The notes under the pieces: model-generated
Told to the model about the DNA's origin: nothing
The model's input: only the letters and a program-made list of their open reading frames with translations
Databases searched by the model: none
Origin: Nonlabens sp.
Lineage (GTDB): Bacteria; Bacteroidota; Bacteroidia; Flavobacteriales; Flavobacteriaceae
Length of the DNA: 64,000 bases
Direction: 5' to 3'
NCBI RefSeq assembly: GCF_018401815.1
Contig: NZ_JAGYKG010000002.1
Coordinates: 473,465-537,464 of the forward strand
Translations under genes and position numbers: made by a program
Shown here: one piece after another, positions 8,672 to 17,199 of the stretch
Layout of the letters: the number at the start of each line of letters is the position of its first letter
Numbering within the stretch: position 1 is the first letter of the stretch

Positions 8672-9599
8672 TTCTTCTAATTTTTGCGGCAACCAGGTAC
8701 AAGACTGCCATTCTAATAGCAACACCATTTTCTACTTGATTCAGAATGATCGCTTGATCAGAGTCTGCTACGTCGCTTGTTATTTCTACCCCTCTATTGA
8801 TAGGACCTGGGTGCATGATGACAATGTCTTTTTTAAGACTGTCGAGTAATTCTCTATGGACACCATATTGTTGTACGTATTCTCTAACGCTTGGAAAATA
8901 AGAAATGTCCATGCGCTCATTTTGTACACGCAGCATATTTGCCACATCACACCACTCTAGTGCTTTTTTAAGGTTCAACTCTACCTTTACTCCTAGAGAT
9001 TCAATATGTCTGGGCAATAGTGTCGCAGGACCACAAACCATTACTTCAGCACCTAATTTTTTAAGGCAGTAAATATTAGAAAGGGCGACACGGCTGTGTA
9101 AAATATCACCTACGATTACCACCTTTTTACCTTGAAGGCTTCCTAGCTTTTCTCTAATCGAGTAGCTGTCTAATAGCGCTTGTGTGGGATGCTCATGAGC
9201 GCCATCACCAGCATTAACTATTCGCGCATCTATGTGTTTGGATAAAAATACTCCGGCTCCTGGATTGGGATGTCGCATCACGACAATATCCACTTTCATG
9301 GCAAGAATATTATTTACCGTATCTACCAGCGTCTCCCCTTTCTTTACAGAGCTTTGAGCAGCACTAAAATTAATAACATCTGCACTCAGACGCTTTTCTG
9401 CCAGTTCAAAAGAAAGTTTTGTTCTAGTGGAGTTCTCAAAGAAGAGGTTAGCTATAGTGATGTCTCTTAAGGAAGGGACTTTTTTAATAGGTCTATTAAT
9501 AACCTCTTTAAACTGGTCTGCAGTTTTATGAATCAGGTTGATGTCTGCAACACTAAGGTATTTAATACCCAATAAATTATCGACACTTAATTCACTCAT
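8664..9599 (-). CDS. pyrB: Aspartate carbamoyltransferase catalytic subunit
   Basis: The 311-residue enzyme condenses carbamoyl phosphate and aspartate, the committed step of pyrimidine synthesis. Diagnostic parts are FFENSTRTKLSFE with the carbamoyl-phosphate loop STRT at residues 57-60, HPTQALLDSYSI (about 141-152) and the aspartate-binding HPGPINRGVEI near residue 265. Length matches the catalytic chain. The pyrR stop and pyrB start share one base (TAATG), so the two are translationally coupled. No pyrI regulatory chain is seen nearby; control is presumably through PyrR. Confidence 0.97.
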   Translation of the reverse strand: MSELSVDNLLGIKYLSVADINLIHKTADQFKEVINRPIKKVPSLRDITIANLFFENSTRTKLSFELAEKRLSADVINFSAAQSSVKKGETLVDTVNNILAMKVDIVVMRHPNPGAGVFLSKHIDARIVNAGDGAHEHPTQALLDSYSIREKLGSLQGKKVVIVGDILHSRVALSNIYCLKKLGAEVMVCGPATLLPRHIESLGVKVELNLKKALEWCDVANMLRVQNERMDISYFPSVREYVQQYGVHRELLDSLKKDIVIMHPGPINRGVEITSDVADSDQAIILNQVENGVAIRMAVLYLVAAKIRRND

Positions 9600-10144
9600 T
9601 AGTCTTCATTTTTTATAAGGTACACCGCATCTTCTCCTCCATGTTCTTTCCAGAGTACTTTTACTTTTTGATTGTTTATGGCATCCACTTGACGTCCATT
9701 ATAATCTGGCTGTATAGGTAGGTGTCTGGAAAATCTTCTATCAATAAGTGTGAGTAACTCTATGGTATCCGGTCTACCGAAAGATTGCAGTGCCGTGAGT
9801 GCTGCTCGTATACTTCGTCCTGTATACAACACATCGTCTACGATGACAACTTTTTTACTCTCTACTAAGAAGTTGATTTCGGTAGAATTTGCTTTAAGAG
9901 GCTCATCACTGCGTCTAAAGTCATCTCTATAGAAAGTAATATCGAGTAACCCGGTTTTTAGGTTTTTGATTTTATAGTGGGTTGTTAAAATATCAGCCAG
10001 GCGCTTTAATAAAAAACTTCCTCTAGGTTGCAGCCCAATTAGTGCTGTGTTTTCAAATGTATCGTGATTTTCAATTAATTGGCAAGCTAGCCTGTGAAGT
10101 ATAATATCCAGAGCTGCGGCATCGAGAAGTAATTTTTGACTCAT
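9599..10144 (-). CDS. pyrR: Bifunctional PyrR: pyr operon regulator / uracil phosphoribosyltransferase
   Basis: The 181-residue protein belongs to the type I phosphoribosyltransferase fold. The PRPP-binding signature VVIVDDVLYTGRS is at residues 99-111, and LIGLQPRGSFLLKRL (36-50) and DITFYRDDF (68-76) match PyrR. In other bacteria PyrR binds UMP/UTP and pyr mRNA to cause attenuation. It heads the pyrR-pyrB run, but I could not recognise an anti-terminator structure in the leader. Confidence 0.93.
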   Translation of the reverse strand: MSQKLLLDAAALDIILHRLACQLIENHDTFENTALIGLQPRGSFLLKRLADILTTHYKIKNLKTGLLDITFYRDDFRRSDEPLKANSTEINFLVESKKVVIVDDVLYTGRSIRAALTALQSFGRPDTIELLTLIDRRFSRHLPIQPDYNGRQVDAINNQKVKVLWKEHGGEDAVYLIKNED

Positions 10145-10471
10145 GAAACCAATTTAATTTCAAAAATGAAATAGTAACATCACCATTTCATAAAGCAAAG
10201 ATAAGTATTTTGGACTGTGATTAAAGTTTGAATATTAATTAATGAAATTAAAAATAATTTTAGTGCGACTTGAAACCACTCATTGATTTTCAAATTAAAG
10301 CAAGGTCCGTCCTGTATGCTTTTTTATTGATAGGAATTAAAATAGGAATTACCTGTACACCTTACTATTTTAACATGCTCCCCTTCTCGATTTGGCTATG
10401 GAATATGACCTTAATACTTATAGTTTTAGGCCATATTACTAATTGATCCTACCTTAAAGTTAACGCATAAA
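10145..10471. other. Gene-free stretch between pyrR and the rpsA terminator
   Basis: About 330 bp, A/T-rich, with no credible ORF on either strand. It holds the likely pyrR promoter and the downstream region of rpsA; apart from these I see nothing in it. Confidence 0.6.
10196..10203 (-). promoter_or_regulatory. Candidate -7 element for pyrR
   Basis: On the minus strand this reads TATCTTTG, matching TAnnTTTG, 52 bp before the pyrR start. There is no convincing -33 TTG. Confidence 0.4.
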
Positions 10472-10503
10472 AAATCCCTTATCGGTTTCCGATAAGGGAT
10501 TTT
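10472..10503 (-). terminator. rpsA terminator
   Basis: A 14-bp perfect stem (AAATCCCTTATCGG with its complement) and a 3-nt loop, 20 bp past the rpsA stop. On the minus strand it is followed by a run of T. Confidence 0.85.
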
Positions 10504-10523
10504 GAGTTAAAAGAAACGTGATC

Positions 10524-12377
10524 TTACTTTCCTTCCATTCTATCTTTAAGAGCTTGAAGCTTAGAATTAGCATCACCCATAGTAGGTTTAGTATCTTCTT
10601 GGGCTTTAGCAGCGGCTTGTTGTACATTCTTAGCTTCCTCTTCTTTATGAAGGATCATGTGAGAACCTACGACACGCTTGAATTCTTTATTAAATTCAAT
10701 GATTTGGATTTGTGCCTTCTCTCCTTTCTTCAATTTAGAACCGTCTTCTTTTTCTAAGTGACGAGTTGGAATGAATACAGAGATATCTTCATTAAAGTTC
10801 ACTACAGCGCCTTTGTCTACAGTTTCAGTAATTTCAATATCGTGAGTTGTTCCTACACCAAATTCAGCTTCGTATTTATCCCATGGGTTAGGCATTGTTT
10901 GCTTGTGTCCAAGTGATAATTTACGTCCTTCTACGTCTAGTTCAAGAACCACTACTTCTAGTGTATCTCCTACCGCACAGAATTCTGATGGATGCTTCAC
11001 TTTCTTAGTCCATGAAAGGTCAGAGATGTAAATTAATCCATCTACTCCTTCTTCTAATTCTAAGAATACACCGAAGTTGGTAAAGTTTCTTACCGTTCCA
11101 GAGTGACGTGAACCTACAGGATACTTAGTAGTAATGTCTGTCCATGGATCTGGGTGAAGTTGCTTCATACCTAGAGACATCTTGCGATCTTCTCTATCTA
11201 TAGTAAGTACCTCAGCATCGATAATATCTCCTACTTTTACAAAGTCACCTGCACTTCTTAAGTGAGTAGACCATGACATTTCAGATACGTGAACAAGTCC
11301 TTCAACTCCTTCTTCTACCTCTACAAATGCACCGTAATCTGCGATAACAACTACTTTACCTTTTACCTTGTCTCCTGGCTTGATCTTGTCAGATAGCGCT
11401 TCCCATGGGTGAGCCTCTAACTGCTTTAGGCCTAACTGTATACGTGACTTATCTTCATCAAAGTCAAGAATTACCACGTTAAGTGTTTGATCTAATTCTA
11501 CAATCTCGTTAGGATGATTGATACGCGACCAAGAAAGGTCCGTAATATGCACCAATCCATCTACACCACCTAGATCAACAAATACACCATATGAAGTAAT
11601 GTTTTTAACAACACCTTCTAGTACTTGTCCTTTTTCTAGACGAGAGATGATCTCTTTTTTCTGCTCTTCAATATCTGCTTCGATAAGCGCTTTGTGAGAT
11701 ACTACAACGTTTTTGAATTCGTGGTTGATTTTCACCACCTTGAATTCCATTGTTTTATCAACGTACTGGTCATAGTCACGTATAGGTTTCACATCAATTT
11801 GTGAACCTGGTAAGAATGCTTCGATACCGAATACATCTACGATCATACCCCCTTTTGTACGACATTTCACATAACCGTTTACGATTTCGCCAGTGTCGTG
11901 TGCATTGTTAACGCGTTCCCAAGCCTTGATAAGACGTGCCTTACGGTGAGAAAGGATCAATTGTCCCGTCGCATCTTCACGTACATCTACAAGAACCTCA
12001 ACCTTATCACCTTCTTTCAGGTTTTGGTTGTAACGAAACTCATTTAGAGAAATAACACCTTCAGACTTTGCATTGATATCAATGATGGCATCACGATCCG
12101 TAATTTTGATCACAATCCCTTCAATAACATCAGTATCTATAGTGTCAACAAAGTTGTCCGATACTAATTTTTCAAATGCTTTTAACTGAGCTTCATCCAC
12201 TTTTTCAATACCCTCACTATAACGGTCCCAGTCAAAAGAGTCTAGAAATGCGGTTGGGTCTTCTTGTTGTGGAGAAGTAGCTGTTGCAGTCACTTCTTCT
12301 ACTTGTTCTTGAACTTGGATATCAGTTGCACCTTCTTGTACAGCTTCAAGTTCTTGTTTGTTTGTTTCTTCAGCCAT
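10524..12377 (-). CDS. rpsA: 30S ribosomal protein S1
   Basis: The 617-residue protein binds mRNA at the ribosome. Six S1 (OB-fold) repeats can be followed, beginning near residues 65, 140, 250, 336, 423 and 510. The central ones carry the clearest signatures: YGVFVDLGGVDGLVHITDLS, YGAFVEVEEGVEGLVHVSEM and FGVFLELEEGVDGLIYISDL. The N-terminus has an acidic/Gln-rich extension of about 60 residues and the C-terminus an Ala/Gln-rich tail, both usual in Bacteroidetes S1. It stands alone with its own promoter about 120 bp upstream and a strong terminator, so it is monocistronic. Confidence 0.97.
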   Translation of the reverse strand: MAEETNKQELEAVQEGATDIQVQEQVEEVTATATSPQQEDPTAFLDSFDWDRYSEGIEKVDEAQLKAFEKLVSDNFVDTIDTDVIEGIVIKITDRDAIIDINAKSEGVISLNEFRYNQNLKEGDKVEVLVDVREDATGQLILSHRKARLIKAWERVNNAHDTGEIVNGYVKCRTKGGMIVDVFGIEAFLPGSQIDVKPIRDYDQYVDKTMEFKVVKINHEFKNVVVSHKALIEADIEEQKKEIISRLEKGQVLEGVVKNITSYGVFVDLGGVDGLVHITDLSWSRINHPNEIVELDQTLNVVILDFDEDKSRIQLGLKQLEAHPWEALSDKIKPGDKVKGKVVVIADYGAFVEVEEGVEGLVHVSEMSWSTHLRSAGDFVKVGDIIDAEVLTIDREDRKMSLGMKQLHPDPWTDITTKYPVGSRHSGTVRNFTNFGVFLELEEGVDGLIYISDLSWTKKVKHPSEFCAVGDTLEVVVLELDVEGRKLSLGHKQTMPNPWDKYEAEFGVGTTHDIEITETVDKGAVVNFNEDISVFIPTRHLEKEDGSKLKKGEKAQIQIIEFNKEFKRVVGSHMILHKEEEAKNVQQAAAKAQEDTKPTMGDANSKLQALKDRMEGK

Positions 12378-12499
12378 GATTTGTTTGCTGATTAAAATTT
12401 GTATTCTAAAGACTTTCGGAAACTCACAGAACTGCTCTAGAAGATATGGTTATAACGTTTTGATTCCCAACCGGTTTCCTTGTTCTCGATTTGGGTTTG

Positions 12500-12530
12500 C
12501 AAAAATACGTTCTTTTTTCCTCATTACCAA
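12500..12530 (-). promoter_or_regulatory. rpsA promoter (-33 TTG, 20 bp, -7 TATTTTTG)
   Basis: On the minus strand, TTG (12528-12530) is followed after exactly 20 bp by TATTTTTG (12500-12507). Both boxes and the spacing fit the Bacteroidetes vegetative promoter, the best match in the window. It implies a leader of about 115 nt. Confidence 0.65.
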
Positions 12531-12564
12531 TACCTCATTGCATGAAATAGCTTGTTTTTTATAT

Positions 12565-12580
12565 CGCTTTCGCGAAAGCG
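12565..12580. repeat. Palindrome copy 3 (upstream of rpsA promoter)
   Basis: Exact 16-mer CGCTTTCGCGAAAGCG, intergenic, about 35 bp upstream of the rpsA -33 box. Confidence 0.9.
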
Positions 12581-12896
12581 GAATCATTACTAAAATCTCT
12601 CACCTACCACTACTGGACTAAACACTTAAAAGTTATTAAATTACTTACTGCTTTTACACCATCACAACCATTTGTTTTTCAATATTTTATACAGTAAAAA
12701 TCATCAGGCACACTCAATTATTCTCTTTTCATTAAATGCATCAGCGCATATCAAGGAAAACCTCGCTCTAAACAAGTCGGTTATGATGCAATTCCTTTAG
12801 AGTTGATTGCAGGATTGTGAAGCAAAATGACTTCGAATGAATGTATGGACTTGATGAGGCTGTTATTAAAAAACAAATCAAGAACACTTCTAAGCG

Positions 12897-12917
12897 ATTC
12901 CGCATCGAGTGGGGAAT
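12897..12917. repeat. Small hairpin resembling the 44-kb repeat island
   Basis: Imperfect inverted repeat with arms ATTCCGC and GGGGAAT around ATCGAGT, 14 bp past the cmk stop. Its core CGCATCGAGTG-GGAA recurs at 44510-44525 with one difference, which suggests a dispersed intergenic repeat family. It may also help terminate cmk. Confidence 0.45.
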
Positions 12918-12930
12918 GACACGAAAATAA

Positions 12931-13626
12931 CTACGCTTTTTCTATTGCCTCCTCAGCCCAAGAAACCAATAATTCAAATTGCTCTTCTCGAGTCATTTCT
13001 GACGTGTCTAGTAATTTTGCTTCTGGCAATTGTATCAGCGGACTGTCTTCCCTAGAAGAATCCATATGATCTCTTTCTACCACATTGTTAAGTACCTCTT
13101 CCAGAGAAACATCACCGCCTTTTTCTACCAACTCTAGATAACGCCTTTGCGCGCGTATTTCAGGCGCTGCGGTCATAAATACTTTGAGTTCGGCATCTGG
13201 AAACACCACACTTCCTATATCGCGACCATCCATAACAATGCCTTTCTTCTCACCCATTGCTTTTTGCTGTTCCACGAGTTTGGCGCGTACTTCAGGAATT
13301 TCCGCCACCTTACTTACGACACTACTTACTTCCAGCGTACGTATTTGCTTTTCAATATTTTCTCCATTCAAATGCACATCTGCATTATTAGTGTCTTTAT
13401 TAAAAACAAAACTGATGCGAATATCCTTAAGTTGTTCAATGAGTTGTTGCTTGTCTAAGTTACCTTGAACCAGCAGCCCTTCGCGTAAAACGAAATAGGA
13501 AACCGCTCTGTACATGGCCCCTGTATCTACATAAACATAGTGCAATTTCAAAGCCAGTTGCTTTGCAGCGGTACTTTTACCAGTACTGGAATGCCCATCA
13601 ATGGCAATAGTTATTTTTTTACTCAT
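12931..13626 (-). CDS. cmk: Cytidylate kinase
   Basis: The 231-residue enzyme phosphorylates CMP/dCMP. The P-loop GHSSTGKST is at residues 11-19, followed by YVDTGAMYRAV (32-42) for the CMP site, and DGRDIGSVVFPDAELKVFMT near residues 137-156 as in all Cmk proteins. The start codon follows the porQ stop with no gap, so the pair is coupled. Many flavobacteria keep porQ and cmk together. It functions in the cytoplasm and has no direct role in secretion. Confidence 0.96.
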   Translation of the reverse strand: MSKKITIAIDGHSSTGKSTAAKQLALKLHYVYVDTGAMYRAVSYFVLREGLLVQGNLDKQQLIEQLKDIRISFVFNKDTNNADVHLNGENIEKQIRTLEVSSVVSKVAEIPEVRAKLVEQQKAMGEKKGIVMDGRDIGSVVFPDAELKVFMTAAPEIRAQRRYLELVEKGGDVSLEEVLNNVVERDHMDSSREDSPLIQLPEAKLLDTSEMTREEQFELLVSWAEEAIEKA

Positions 13627-14640
13627 TTATTGTAAATTAATATTAACACCAAATAGGCTTGTATGTGAAGCCAGTGTATACCTCGCATGGGTATAGCTAA
13701 ATCGCAAGTTGTTCATTTTTAAAGAAAATCCGGCACTGATTCCAGAAAAGGCTCTAGTATTTTCAATACGCAACTCCTCTGCCCTTCTAAAACTATAACC
13801 CAATCGCACTTCAAAAATTTGCTCGGGGAAAATCTCTAATCCCAAAACCGTATGACGTAAAACATTATTGACAAAACCAGGTTGGTCTTCAGTGACATTG
13901 CCATCCAGATCAGTTTGCGCATTAGCGTCGTTTGAAAAAGCAATATTCCATTGTTGAAGATTCTCCAAGGTAACATGCAGTCTTAAGGGAAGGTTTTTCA
14001 TCGTATTAGAAAATCCTACAGCTATCTCTAAAGGCAAATCTTCATAAATCTCGTTATAAGGAGTGAATTGGGTTCCTAAATTACGCACCACAAGCGCTGC
14101 TCTTACTGCTTTATCTTCATTGTAATAAAGTACTCCTATGTCCACTGCACCACCAAAAGAGGTATACCTATCGAGTTTAGAAGAGATCAATTTTAAGTTA
14201 GCTCCTACATAAAAATCGGACCATGGAATGTTATAACTGTACCCCATAGAAACAGCAACTTCATTTCCGCCAAATTCTCCTGTAGAATTCCCCTGCTCAT
14301 CATATCCGTCAAATTTCCCATAGTTCAAATAAGTCACTCCAGCGTGAAAAGTCTGTACGTGTCGATCCCAAGTGTACGCATAACTTGCGGTACCGTAACT
14401 CACGTCACCCAAATAATTGACATAATTAACTTGTAATTGATTATCCATTTTTGGATTGATGGTCGCTGGATTGTAGATTCCAGAAGTAGGGTCGTAATCC
14501 ACACCAGTCAATACCCTGCCGCCCAAAGCTGCCTGTTTAGTACCGGAAACCAAATTTAAGAATTGGTAAGTTGATTGTCCTCCTATTTGCGCTTTCGCGA
14601 AAGCGGAACATATAAAAATAAGAAGAAACAAATGACGCAT
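13627..14640 (-). CDS. porQ: Type IX secretion system protein PorQ
   Basis: The 337-residue outer-membrane beta-barrel protein belongs to the FadL-like PorV/PorQ group. In other Bacteroidetes PorQ works with PorZ and PorU at the cell surface in attaching T9SS cargo. Features are a signal peptide (cleavage after about residue 18), the conserved start of the mature part GGQSTYQFLNLVSGTKQAAL, and repeated amphipathic strands up to the end ASHTSLFGVNINLQ. The signal peptide C-region CSAFAKAQ is encoded by the 16-mer palindrome. It is next to cmk and the window also holds three T9SS cargo proteins. Confidence 0.9.
   Translation of the reverse strand: MRHLFLLIFICSAFAKAQIGGQSTYQFLNLVSGTKQAALGGRVLTGVDYDPTSGIYNPATINPKMDNQLQVNYVNYLGDVSYGTASYAYTWDRHVQTFHAGVTYLNYGKFDGYDEQGNSTGEFGGNEVAVSMGYSYNIPWSDFYVGANLKLISSKLDRYTSFGGAVDIGVLYYNEDKAVRAALVVRNLGTQFTPYNEIYEDLPLEIAVGFSNTMKNLPLRLHVTLENLQQWNIAFSNDANAQTDLDGNVTEDQPGFVNNVLRHTVLGLEIFPEQIFEVRLGYSFRRAEELRIENTRAFSGISAGFSLKMNNLRFSYTHARYTLASHTSLFGVNINLQ
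14590..14605. repeat. Palindrome copy 4 (porQ signal peptide)
   Basis: Exact 16-mer; encodes S-A-F-A-K-A at the signal-peptidase region of PorQ (residues about 12-17). Confidence 0.9.
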
Positions 14641-14720
14641 TAAATGGCTTTAAAAAACTGCTAATGAGATAACGAGTGCAAGTTTAATTTATTTTTATCT
14701 TGTAGTAGAGATTTTGATAG

Positions 14721-16049
14721 TTAATCTGCTGGTTCTATTCTTACCAGCCCATCCTCATCAATAGCAACCAATTGCACTTTTTGGAGTTCGTTAACCAATT
14801 CTGGATTCCAATAGGATTTTACTTTTACATAATTCTCTGTGAATCCATGAATAAATCCCTCTCTATTATCAGCTTCCCAAAGTACCGTTTTGGTTTTTCC
14901 TAGTTGGCTTTCATAAAAAGCACGTCGTTTCTTCACAGAGAGACCGCGCAGCATTTTAGAACGCTTTTTACGCACCTTAAGTGGAACCGCATTTTCCATA
15001 GTGGCAGCTGGTGTGTTTTCTCGTTCTGAATAGGTAAAAACGTGTAAGTAAGAAATGTTTAACTCATTCAGATAATTATACGTATCGAGAAAATGATCAT
15101 CAGTCTCGCCTGGAAAACCCACGATAACATCCACTCCTATACAACAGTCTGGCATGACCTCTTTGATCTTACTCACTCGATCTGTATACAGTTCCCTATT
15201 GTAACGGCGCTTCATTTTACCGAGCAACTCATTATTACCAACTTGAAGGGGAATATGAAAATGCGGAACAAAAGCATTGGCTCCAGAGACAAATTCGATG
15301 GTTTCGTTTTTTAATAAATTAGGTTCAATGGAAGAAATACGCAAGCGTTCAATCCCTTTTACAGTGTCCAGTGCATGAACGAGGTCTAAAAAAGTATGCT
15401 GATGACGTTTATTGCCAAATTCCCCTTTTCCATAATCTCCTATATTCACTCCGGTAAGAACAATTTCTTTGATTCCTTGATCACTTATCTGGCGTGCGTT
15501 TTTCATCACATTTTCTAAAGTGTCACTGCGCGAAATCCCCCGTGCCAATGGTATAGTACAATAAGTGCATTTATAATCGCAACCGTCTTGTACCTTTAAA
15601 AATGCCCTGGTTCTATCTCCTATGGAATAAGATCCCACATAGAAATCGGCTTCATCAATCTCGCAGGAATGCACCTGAGTAGGTTGTTCCTTTGACAATT
15701 GATTCAGGTAATCGGTAATTTTAAATTTTTCTGTTGCGCCTAGGACGAGATCAACACCGTCTACAGCAGCCAGTTCTTCTGGTTGCAGTTGTGCATAACA
15801 ACCCACTGCAATAACAAAAGCCTCCTCATTTACTTGCTGTGCCTTTTTTACTATGGATTTAAAACGCTTATCTGCATTTTCAGTAACACTACAGGTGTTG
15901 ATCACATAAATGTCTGCTTTTTGCTCAAAGTCAACTTTATGAAACCCTTCTTGCTCAAAAGAACGAGCAATAGTACTGGTCTCACTAAAATTGAGTTTAC
16001 AACCTAAGGTATAAAATGCAACGGATTTTGCAGCTGTCTCTACAAGCAT
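14721..16049 (-). CDS. mtaB: tRNA t6A37 methylthiotransferase MtaB
   Basis: The 442-residue radical-SAM enzyme converts t6A to ms2t6A at position 37 of tRNAs. The N-terminal [4Fe-4S] domain has Cys17, Cys53 and Cys84; the radical-SAM triad Cys157, Cys161 and Cys164 lies in DGCDYKCTYCTIPLARG. A C-terminal TRAM-like domain covers about 370-440. Order and length fit MtaB rather than MiaB, supported by the N-terminal AFYTLGCKLNFSET. It has a likely promoter 24 bp upstream and precedes porQ by 80 bp on the same strand. Confidence 0.93.
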   Translation of the reverse strand: MLVETAAKSVAFYTLGCKLNFSETSTIARSFEQEGFHKVDFEQKADIYVINTCSVTENADKRFKSIVKKAQQVNEEAFVIAVGCYAQLQPEELAAVDGVDLVLGATEKFKITDYLNQLSKEQPTQVHSCEIDEADFYVGSYSIGDRTRAFLKVQDGCDYKCTYCTIPLARGISRSDTLENVMKNARQISDQGIKEIVLTGVNIGDYGKGEFGNKRHQHTFLDLVHALDTVKGIERLRISSIEPNLLKNETIEFVSGANAFVPHFHIPLQVGNNELLGKMKRRYNRELYTDRVSKIKEVMPDCCIGVDVIVGFPGETDDHFLDTYNYLNELNISYLHVFTYSERENTPAATMENAVPLKVRKKRSKMLRGLSVKKRRAFYESQLGKTKTVLWEADNREGFIHGFTENYVKVKSYWNPELVNELQKVQLVAIDEDGLVRIEPAD

Positions 16050-16072
16050 GATGTATGATGAAGTTAAGGCTG

Positions 16073-16101
16073 CAAAGGTAAGTATTAGTTTACAGTCGCA
16101 A
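16073..16101 (-). promoter_or_regulatory. mtaB promoter (-33 TTG, 18 bp, -7 TACCTTTG)
   Basis: On the minus strand, TTG (16099-16101) and TACCTTTG (16073-16080) are 18 bp apart; the -7 box ends 23 bp before the start codon. Confidence 0.55.
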
Positions 16102-16126
16102 TCAGCCTTTTTAGTTTGTGGTTACC

Positions 16127-16140
16127 GCTTTCGCGAAAGC
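16127..16140. repeat. Palindrome copy 5 (mtaB-miaE intergenic)
   Basis: Exact 14-mer, C on the left and T on the right; lies 26 bp upstream of the mtaB -33 box. Confidence 0.9.
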
Positions 16141-16399
16141 TAGAATAACAACCTCTTATTTTAAAATCAAAGCTCTTCCCCTATTCTCAAATCCTAAAGT
16201 TTTTTTTAAAAAAAATGAGCAATTGATTCTATGTGCTTTACTATTGACGAATGAAACAATAGCAGGTTTCTTTTGAACCTTGTTCTATGAATCGGAAATG
16301 TCAACTTATCAGCATGGATCTAATGGTGTACAATTCTAGGAGGATGAATATTATCACTTATTCTTGTTATAAATCAACATTCTAAACGACCTTTGTATT

Positions 16400-17005
16400 A
16401 TGGAAAATACTGTTTCTAAAACAACTTTAGGGTTGAACCTACCTACAGATCCGCGATGGGTTGATCTTGCTGCTATGAGCCTGCAGGATATACTAACAGA
16501 TCATGCCTTTTGTGAACAAAAAGCGGCGAGTACGATCATTTCTATTATTCAAATGCATTCTGATAAACCTGAAATTGTAGAAGCCCTTTCCCCTATAGTT
16601 ACCGAAGAATGGGGGCATTTTAGAATGGTTTTGGCAGAGTTAAAGAAAAGAGGCTTAACTCTTGGTATACAACGCCCCGATCAATACATCAAAGAATTGA
16701 TGAAAGGAAAACCAAAAGGCACTGGACGTGATCAGTTGTTTTTGGATCAGTTATTGATTTGTGCGCTTATTGAAGCACGCAGTTGTGAGCGTTTTAAAAT
16801 CCTTTCTCAACAACTAGTAGATACCGATTTAAAAGAGTTCTATCATCAATTCATGGTGGCTGAAGCAGCTCATTACAAATTGTTTCTTCAGCTTGCCAAA
16901 AGCTTTTTTGAAGAAGAAAAAGTGATGACGAGATGGCAGTATTGGTTGGATCATGAAGCTGGTTTTTTACCTCATCTTGAAGTACGAGGTGATCGAATGC
17001 ATTGA
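16400..17005 (+). CDS. miaE: tRNA-(ms2io6A)-hydroxylase-like di-iron protein
   Basis: The 201-residue protein is a ferritin-like four-helix di-iron enzyme of the MiaE family, which hydroxylates the isopentenyl group of modified A37 in tRNA. Ligand candidates are Glu39 (FCEQKAAS), Glu70 and His73 (TEEWGHF), Glu in ALIEARSCERF (about 124-130), and Glu/His in VAEAAHYKLF (about 155). The two E-x-x-H sets are spaced as expected. Length is typical for the Bacteroidetes version, shorter than in Gammaproteobacteria. It opens a plus-strand run but seems to be transcribed alone. Confidence 0.88.
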   Translation: MENTVSKTTLGLNLPTDPRWVDLAAMSLQDILTDHAFCEQKAASTIISIIQMHSDKPEIVEALSPIVTEEWGHFRMVLAELKKRGLTLGIQRPDQYIKELMKGKPKGTGRDQLFLDQLLICALIEARSCERFKILSQQLVDTDLKEFYHQFMVAEAAHYKLFLQLAKSFFEEEKVMTRWQYWLDHEAGFLPHLEVRGDRMH

Positions 17006-17006
17006 T

Positions 17007-17048
17007 GAACTCGAAATTGAACTTGAACTCGAACTCGAAATTGAAATT
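17007..17048. repeat. Degenerate hexamer repeat (GAAHTY)x7
   Basis: Seven adjoining units GAACTC, GAAATT, GAACTT, GAACTC, GAACTC, GAAATT and GAAATT begin one base after the miaE stop codon. The same unit, inverted, recurs at 20255-20284. Confidence 0.8.
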
Positions 17049-17136
17049 GGAAAAGAAATTAAAAAAAGCGGAATTCCCATGTGCTAAGCTTGTAGAAGTA
17101 TTCTGCTAAATAAAAAAAGCCGCAGGCAAGTTATGT

Positions 17137-17172
17137 TTCCCAAAGGGCAGAATTAATTCTGCCATTTGGGAA
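17137..17172. repeat. 36-bp near-perfect inverted repeat upstream of ctaA
   Basis: A perfect 18-bp palindrome GGCAGAATTAATTCTGCC (17146-17163) is extended by arms TTCCCAAA/TTTGGGAA after one mismatch. It ends 27 bp before the ctaA start and is not followed by a T run, so an operator or mRNA leader hairpin is more likely than a terminator. Confidence 0.7.
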
Positions 17173-17199
17173 GAAAAGCTAAAAAACAGATTAAACTAA

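Larger units (their letters stand above)
12378..12930. other. 553-bp gene-free region upstream of rpsA
   Basis: This stretch between rpsA and the end of cmk holds the rpsA leader (about 115 nt), its promoter, one palindrome copy at 12565-12580 and, close to cmk, a small hairpin at 12897-12917. The middle part (about 12600-12890) has only short open frames without start or family resemblance. Confidence 0.6.
16050..16399. other. 350-bp divergent region between mtaB and miaE
   Basis: No ORF of interest. It contains the mtaB promoter and palindrome copy 5. Two tRNA-modification genes diverge from it, but no shared operator is visible. Confidence 0.6.

Noticed and set aside
12700..12820. About 40-codon open stretch ending GYDAIPLELIAGL
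   Set aside because: No start codon or family resemblance; the length is not remarkable for an A/T-rich gap.
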